The notes beneath the pieces were generated by a model, which was not told where the DNA came from, made no database searches, and saw nothing but the letters and a program-made list of their open reading frames with translations. 64,000 nucleotides of DNA from Odontesthes bonariensis (taxonomy: Eukaryota; Chordata; Actinopteri; Atheriniformes; Atherinopsidae), in contig NC_134509.1 in NCBI RefSeq assembly GCF_027942865.1, positions 34,274,197 to 34,338,196 on the forward strand, written 5' to 3'. How positions within the stretch are numbered: position 1 is the stretch's first letter; each line of letters opens with the position of its first letter. Made by a program: the position numbers and the translations under genes. Shown in pieces: positions 58,901 through 64,000 of the stretch.

Positions 58901-61900
58901 TGCGGACTGACGTCACACTCCGATCGCAGCGTCTGAGGCACATCTGAAAAAGAGTCAGACAAAGACGGGCTCAGAACAGAAAGACTGCTTCTGCTTCTGT
59001 ATGTGCTCAATATTTTAGATGACTTCTTTTAAGATCTGTGTCGGACTTTCAGTTTTATTTGCAGACTACTGTACTTTACTGTTAATCAGGCAGCTAACCA
59101 GCTCCCTTATCTGAATGTGTTTTTAAATTTTAAATTTAAATTAGTTTTTCTTTTGTTTGGCTCAAAACACATTAAAAAAAATCTAGGGGAGACAGGAAGA
59201 GATGGGGCAAAGAAAAGTTGAGAGAAGATGGGCTTTACTTGGAGTAGCCTAATTGAACTACACCGCTGAACGCAAAATCTGCCGATTAACAACCCGGTAT
59301 TGTGCCGAAATCTGTTCCCTCGCATAGCCCGACCCTCTTTTTTCGGTAAACATACTAAACTAAAAGAGTTTAATACTTTATACATAGAGAGGGGTGTTTT
59401 CATAGTCTTATACAGTGTGGGTTTTAATACAGTAGATTTAGAGAAACATTACTTGATTAGTTTTAGGTGCCATTTATACTAATCTGTTTCTATCGCGGAT
59501 GCACTGTCCATTTACATTAAAATACTGGAATACGACTTCATAGGTGGAAGGATTCAAAGACGCCGGAGCCCACGTAAGCATTTGCATACGATGCTGATTT
59601 TAGCAGTTGTAAACGGTGAAAAACGAGGATCCGCAGTGCTGAGCTCTAGCTACTCGGCTTTTATGATGAGAACCCAGCCACAGCAGCAACGCAAGCCGTA
59701 CATGGAGCGCCGCTTTTGGGTTAGACCGGGAAGAAGCAGCGCATGGTGGGACAATTTCGTGGACCAAGTTGTTGTCGCCGAAAAATGGCGCGAGAACTTT
59801 CGAATGTCCAGAGCAGCCCTGATAAATCTGTTAATATAAAGCAGTTGCTCGTGCTCCAGATGCAAGGGCGATCATGTGATGTGATGGCTGATTAGTTATG
59901 TGACTAGCGAATCAGCCGATCCCCGTTTCAGTGTAAATGTAAATAGTTTGCAAGATGCCGACACGAAGAAATGGTGAAATGAATTAATGTAAACAGAGCC
60001 TTAGTCTTGAAACTCATTAGAAACGTTTTTTTTTTTTACTTGTAGTGGACACATATGTTTAGGAGTTGGATAAATGGGTTAGAAATGCACAGAGATATGA
60101 TTTTAGCGCCCGATCTTACAGTAGAAACACCATCCTGAAGTTAGAATCCAGGATTCGTTCACAGGGTGTATACAGGTATAAACAAGTTAAATTTAAGACT
60201 TTTTAAGACCTTTTAATACCACTTCTAAATGAAATTTAAGACCAAACGTACGATGGAAATACCAATTAAACACACTGACAGTATGGTAAAATGACAAATG
60301 ACGGTTGAGTTTAAGAACATCGACTAAATGTGTGTCATGCAAAAAGATCACAAAAATGTCATCACTGTCCTAAATTAAATTTATTACAATATTTTCAGAA
60401 CATTTAAGTCCCATGAACAAATGCTTATAAAATCAAGTAAATATATTAAAAATAAAATACTGTTCCTTTAGAGCAAAAAGAAAAATACACATATTTGCAA
60501 TCTGAATTTAAGACAATTTAATACTTTAAAAAGGTCTTATTTTCAGGAAAATTGATTTACGACTTTTTAAGACTTTTTAAGGACCCGCAGCCACCCTGGT
60601 TCACATCTGGATGTTTTCCAGTCATTTCAAACAGAGATGGTCTCTCCTGAGTTAGCTGTTGGTGTTCTCTCATCACGGCTCTGAACAACCAATCAGAGTG
60701 AGCTCTCTAACCCTCTTGATCCAATGTCGATTCAACATTTTGAATCAGCTGAAATAAACGTTGACAGAGTCCAAAAGAATGACGACATTGCGTCACACTC
60801 CAAAAAATACAAGAGAGACGTGTGTTTGGATGTGCTCGACAGCTTATTGTCACCATGGTGTATTATAAGGGCCCTAAAAGTTAGTGGTACAGCCTTCTAA
60901 AAAACAAGCCTTCTCCCATTAGCAAGCAACTGTTTCCAGCAGACCTTCCTCCTGAGGAGCGACACTTTCTGTGAAGCTGTAGCTGTGTTTTCGTGGCGCC
61001 TACCATGGCCGTTGCTGAGGGACGTGAGTCGAGCTGAGCCGGTCTCTCCACAAGTGTCCCCTCTGGCGTCCCCAAAGGAGGCCCTTGGCAGTCTCCAGGC
61101 TCCCACTGCCGCTCTCCTGGAGTTCATATTCAGACTGGAGAGGTACGGTGACCCTACACATTCACAAATAAATACGGAATTTGCAAAAGCGGGTTTTGTT
61201 ACAGAGTCAGCAAATATTTCCAACACAGCAACCCAGCGGGTCTTACTTGGAGAAGGAGGAGGCTTGCCAGCAGATTTTTTCCTCCTTGTTCTCTGACGAG
61301 TATGTGTCGATCAAAGGGAGGGAAAGAGTATTTATTCAACCAAATCCACCAATCAGTGTAAATCCCTAAAATAAAAGATCAACCAAGCCAGAGTAAAAGC
61401 TACAAAGAAGACGAAAAACATATAGAGTTCACCTTCTCTGAAATATCAGCGGGGAGAGAGAAACCATCCTCAGCCTAGGTTGGAAAGAGAAGTAAGAGAC
61501 ATTGAAAGCGGCATCTATTGCAAATATGTTTGTTTCAGTGGTTCCCAACCCTGATCAATACCCTAGATGGGGTCCAATGATACAGTTTCCATTTTTTTCC
61601 CCTCTCTCATAATGTTAAATTCTTCTATGTTTAAACCTTTGCACCAAAAGCAGAAATAACTTCAGTTTTAGGGGCCACACACCAAAAGAAACTGTGCTGC
61701 ATGAGGCTTGAGTTAGAAGCTCAGTACTTATAAATTGAATAATTAATAAACAAATAAATAACTCAACTTTATATAGGCTTAAAACAAACAAACAAAAAAA
61801 ACTCAAAGACAAATGGAAAATGACCTATCTAGGATACCTAGTTTTGTTTGTGTTTTATCTATAAATCTAAGCGAAGCTAAGCACTCACCAGCTCGTCGCA

Positions 61901-61939
61901 CTCTTCATCTGTTTGAACATCACTCGCCTCCAGAGACAT
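52995..61939 (-). CDS. iqce: IQ motif-containing protein E
   Basis: Coding exons (minus): 61939-61889, 61474-61433, 61292-61247, 61153-61004, 58943-58842, 58607-58555, 58355-58242, 57093-57043, 56970-56900, 56824-56752, 56672-56632, 55873-55722, 54614-54559, 54469-54240, 54125-54018, 53529-53280, 53162-52995. Phases agree and give 585 aa (human IQCE 695). Known role: IQCE with EFCAB7 anchors the EVC-EVC2 complex at the base of the primary cilium for Hedgehog signalling. Family marks seen: KPPPSPRSPYLS (~41-52), NHLRSASNG (123-131), KEDMYDEIIHLKK (~136-148), a long coiled coil with LRRLEEDN and YGLKQRILKLEQQC (~206-219), EWSKQRLLRRLLEVEK (319-334), and two IQ motifs (IQTNWRQHRQ 520-529; LQSVLRGHLLR 535-545). 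The donor at 55722 (AAAG/gtcttt) is weak. The human C-terminal tail after the IQ motifs is shorter here. Introns 4, 7 and 12 contain DNA transposons. Confidence 0.94.
54718..55710 (+). mobile_element. hAT-type element in iqce intron 12
   Basis: The element 54726-55702 (977 bp) has an exact 8-bp duplication GTGATGGG (54718-54725, 55703-55710). Ends are CAACGTTCCCT and AGGGAACATTG. A plus-strand frame (54848-55042) resembles the N-terminal exon of a fish hAT transposase (RMEWLSEYVQ, KLGEIFSF, then CKTC), cut off after the first cysteine pair. It is antisense to iqce. Confidence 0.9.
55992..56050 (-). repeat. L2-like LINE tail fragment in iqce intron 11
   Basis: TTTAGCAGATGCTTTTATCC followed by AAAAACGACTTGCACACCAGG is the reverse complement of the fish L2-type 3' end also seen at 29230-29275. 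Confidence 0.7.
57160..58235 (+). mobile_element. hAT-type element with BED finger frame in iqce intron 7
   Basis: The element 57168-58227 (1060 bp) has an exact 8-bp duplication TTTTGCGA (57160-57167, 58228-58235). Ends are CAGTGTTGTTTT and AAAACAACACTG, perfect inverted repeats. Its plus-strand frame (57453-57746) contains a BED-type finger: DDIWVYFKY, C then C about 10 residues later, and RHLKARH. The rest of the transposase is missing. It is antisense to iqce. Confidence 0.92.
59500..60003 (+). mobile_element. PIF/Harbinger-like fragment in iqce intron 4
   Basis: A plus-strand frame (59582-59839) includes MERRFWVRPGRSSAWWDNFV, then EKWRENFRMSR, typical of the N-terminus of Harbinger (HARBI1-like) nucleases in fish. 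The DDE catalytic part is absent. TTTACATTAA near 59509 and TTAATGTAAA near 59985 look like inverted ends; exact limits are approximate. Confidence 0.65.
60157..60603. mobile_element. Non-autonomous element of the TTTAAGACC type in iqce intron 4
   Basis: The element 60162-60598 starts CAGGGTG and ends CACCCTG, with GTTCA on both sides (60157-60161, 60599-60603). The interior has many TTTAAGAC/TTTTTAAG motifs in both orientations. A very common fish repeat; superfamily not assigned. Confidence 0.7.
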
Positions 61940-62330
61940 CTTAGCTGTTGAACTAAACATAGCTGGTCAGCAAACGTTAGGTAAAGCTAAAAAACACGTT
62001 TTCCTCGTGTAATCTCATTTTTTCCCAGTCAGAAGGCTTGCCTCAGCTTGCCCCTCTTGCTACTAGTAAAAACACGGGGCAACAAAAGAGACGCTAGCTA
62101 TGCTACAAGTCCCATTATTTTTAGTCAAGAAAACTGCATGTCGTCCCAGGGAAAAGGCCGTTTATGCGGTGATACGGACTGTTAACCATTGCTTCTCAAA
62201 ATGAGTTTAAGTGCTGTCGTCTTTGCGGGCAGTAGTTACTGTTTTCACATAGGTGTTGCGGACTGAGTCGTCTAGCAACCAGGCAGCTGTTAGTGAGCTG
62301 CGTCAAGTTTAGCTGGAGAACGTAAGAACG
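61940..62330. promoter_or_regulatory. Probable divergent promoter of iqce and a plus-strand transcript
   Basis: The interval starts just 5' of the iqce ATG. It contains CpG-containing sequence around 62210-62345 and, on the plus strand, a strong donor-like GAGAAC/gtaagaac near 62320. In human, BRAT1 and IQCE are head to head, so a divergent promoter here would be in keeping. Confidence 0.4.
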
Positions 62331-62919
62331 GCACCGGAAGCTCTGTGACTTCACCTTCAGATTAAGAGCATAAACAAGCTACATTCGAGGATATTCACAC
62401 TAAACCACGCTTAGCGCTTACAAAATTTTACATAAATACTAATTTAGTAATAGCTGTTTGTGAACTATGAAAACCTCTTTTCAATCATTCAAGTGGAAGG
62501 TGATGTGTATTCCAACAACAGATTTATTTTGAAAATCTATACCGGTTAAGTATTTATAGTTTTGCGTAGCTTGACAGAGCTAATATTTATTAGCCCCCTC
62601 CCTCTTCCAAGAACGGACTGCTCCAAGTTTTTCTGTCTTCCTTTGCTCTATGTCATCCATTTCTGGAGTGGAGTTAAATGGAGGATCTTAAAGCGACAAG
62701 GAGACGAAAAAGGGAATGTAGAGGAGACTTTCCCGATGTTTCCTGTGCTATCTGAAGGCGTCTAACCACAGCAGGTCATTATTAAAATGAGTTTTAAATA
62801 GCAATCAGTTCAAATAAATATCTCCACGTAAATAATTTTGGGGGTTTTTTTCTTTCTTTTTACAAGACACCTTCATTGCTCGACTGTCCAGCTTTCTCGT
62901 CCCCTGACATCAAGACTGG

Positions 62920-63344
62920 ATGCTGGCATTAACTGACCTCTACAGGAGAAGATATCACAACAGGTTTTGCTTTGTTGTTTATGCTTGAGCTGGTGCAGAG
63001 TTTGTGGATGTAATGAATAAAACTAAAGTAAGAAAATAAACTCCTGCACTTTCTTCTTCCTCACAAACTCTTGTGAGGTTTTTTTTTCTTCTCTAACACA
63101 CTGTTTGTTCAGGTGGTGGAACCCCTGGAGTCACACCAACAGACAGATCAGCTTACTTTTGTTCTGGGAAAACAAACTCATTGCACACATGCGATTGTCA
63201 TATAAATTCTGTAAGTATGACGCTGCCATGTACAAGACAGGCAGTTTTGCTTTTCTGTTTTTTGAGAGCAAAACCAACTTTGTGCACATCATCAAAGATG
63301 ATAACCACACTGGAGACGCCTTACTTGATACATTTTTAGATTAA
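62920..63344 (+). CDS. Candidate two-exon small protein of unknown function
   Basis: Exons 62920-62963 and 63113-63344, joined by AACAG/gtttt and a T-rich acceptor gttcag, read as one frame of 91 aa ending GDALLDTFLD. An AATAAA at 63349-63354 follows 4 nt after the stop. An upstream non-coding part of exon 1 may begin after the acceptor ttttacaag near 62865. Composition looks protein-like, with an RRRYHNRWWNPW junction, FWENKLIAHMRLSYKF and SFAFLFFESKTNFVHIIKDD, but I do not recognise a family and it does not look like brat1. The start codon context is poor, and an in-frame stop precedes it at 62904. It could be a genuine small gene, the last exons of a differently spliced gene, or chance. 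Confidence 0.3.
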
Positions 63345-63354
63345 AAAAAATAAA

Positions 63355-63942
63355 CTTAATTTCTATACACACCATTGGTGTCTTGCTGTCTCACTTCGTC
63401 ATTTATTCATTATAACAATCTTCTGTACTCAAGAACAACCGCAGTTATGTGAGTGAGCAAACCACACTCCCATCAGCACTTGTGGAAAATGTTCCGTGCA
63501 GTACTGCTTTTTACATTCATTTCGGGTATTGTTTGTGTATTTTCTGTGGGGCTGACGCTGTTGAAAGTTAGAAATAATCAGAAGGTATCCAGCAGGGATC
63601 ACAAAACAATCATGAGGTAGATAAGAAAAAAAAAAAACTCCTTCATTTGATTCTCTGCAAAGTGGTTGATTTATCTTTGTAACAAAATAACCCCAATGCA
63701 TGAAAACCTTTCTGTGTGTCAATAGTATATGGTTTTCATTGTGGCATTCATTTCTTCACAATAAGAATTGTGTGATTAGTTGTACTCAGAGGAAACTGAG
63801 ATCTATCATATCAATCCCTTCAGACGTGAGCAGGAAGGCCGAGAGAAGAAATAATGCACAACACAGTGACCGCAGAGGACAGTGCAAAGCTCGAACACTG
63901 TGGCCGGACATTGAGAGGGTTGATTCATTAGTCTACTAGTTG
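63355..63942. other. No gene recognised
   Basis: A short frame at 63700-63939 has no recognisable domain. Nothing else seen. Confidence 0.4.
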
Positions 63943-64000
63943 TTAAAGGGATAGTTCACCTCTTTTGACATGAAGCTGTATGACATCCCATGACATCCCA
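63943..64000. repeat. TTAA foldback family member D, cut by the window edge
   Basis: TTAA at 63943-63946, then AGGGATAGTTCACCTCTTTT and GACATGAAGCTGTATGACAT as in the 39861 element. A 10-bp ATGACATCCC unit is duplicated at the end. Confidence 0.85.

Noticed and set aside
62920-63344. Assignment of the divergent small ORF to brat1
   Set aside because: Position and strand would suit brat1, but the sequence does not resemble the BRAT1 N-terminus as I know it and it ends after 91 residues.

Overview
The window is nuclear DNA from a ray-finned fish, most likely a spiny-rayed teleost. The evidence is multi-exon genes with GT-AG introns, dense fish-type transposons (hAT, TTAA-flanked foldbacks, Tc1 and Harbinger remnants, 5'-truncated LINEs, a tRNA-derived SINE) and long CA, GATA and TA microsatellites. 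There are no bacterial operons, CRISPR arrays, rRNA genes or stand-alone tRNA genes.

Three protein-coding genes can be rebuilt exon by exon in continuous reading frames. (1) lunatic fringe, lfng, plus strand, 6126-14926, 8 coding exons, 350 aa: the Golgi glycosyltransferase that adds GlcNAc to O-fucose on Notch. (2) tweety homolog 3, ttyh3, minus strand, 42171 down to 22503, 14 coding exons, 554 aa: a five-pass membrane protein, with a separate 5'UTR exon in a CpG-rich promoter near 43.1-43.3 kb and a 3'UTR of about 2.7 kb. (3) iqce, minus strand, 61939 down to 52995, 17 coding exons, 585 aa: a coiled-coil/IQ-motif protein of the ciliary base that acts in Hedgehog signalling. The same three genes sit together on human 7p22 (LFNG-BRAT1-IQCE-TTYH3), which supports the orthology. 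Here the iqce-ttyh3 block is inverted relative to lfng. A possible fourth gene, a small unrecognised two-exon ORF (91 aa, 62920-63344, plus), lies head to head with iqce.

Layout: 1-1.07 kb, a fragment of a PB1-like domain gene; 1.75-2.96 kb, a large TTAA foldback; 3-5.8 kb, nothing recognisable; 5.9-14.9 kb, lfng; 14.9-19.8 kb, the convergent lfng/ttyh3 intergenic region, packed with nested repeats; 19.8-43.3 kb, ttyh3; 43.3-52.96 kb, a transposon-rich spacer; 52.96-62 kb, iqce; 62-64 kb, the divergent promoter, the small candidate gene and the start of another foldback.

The most striking content is the mobile DNA. Nine elements have hAT-like ends and 8-bp target duplications visible in the sequence, seven of them either exact or 7/8 outside simple repeats. 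Two of these sit in iqce introns within 20 nt of a donor splice site, and a third begins where the iqce transcript should end. One hAT family (four copies) keeps a BED-finger reading frame, and three of the four copies carry the same SINE. One TTAA foldback holds a second, unrelated palindrome in its loop. I found no obviously new enzymatic system. The best leads are the transposon-splice-site cases, the conserved BED-finger micro-ORF and the unrecognised divergent small gene.
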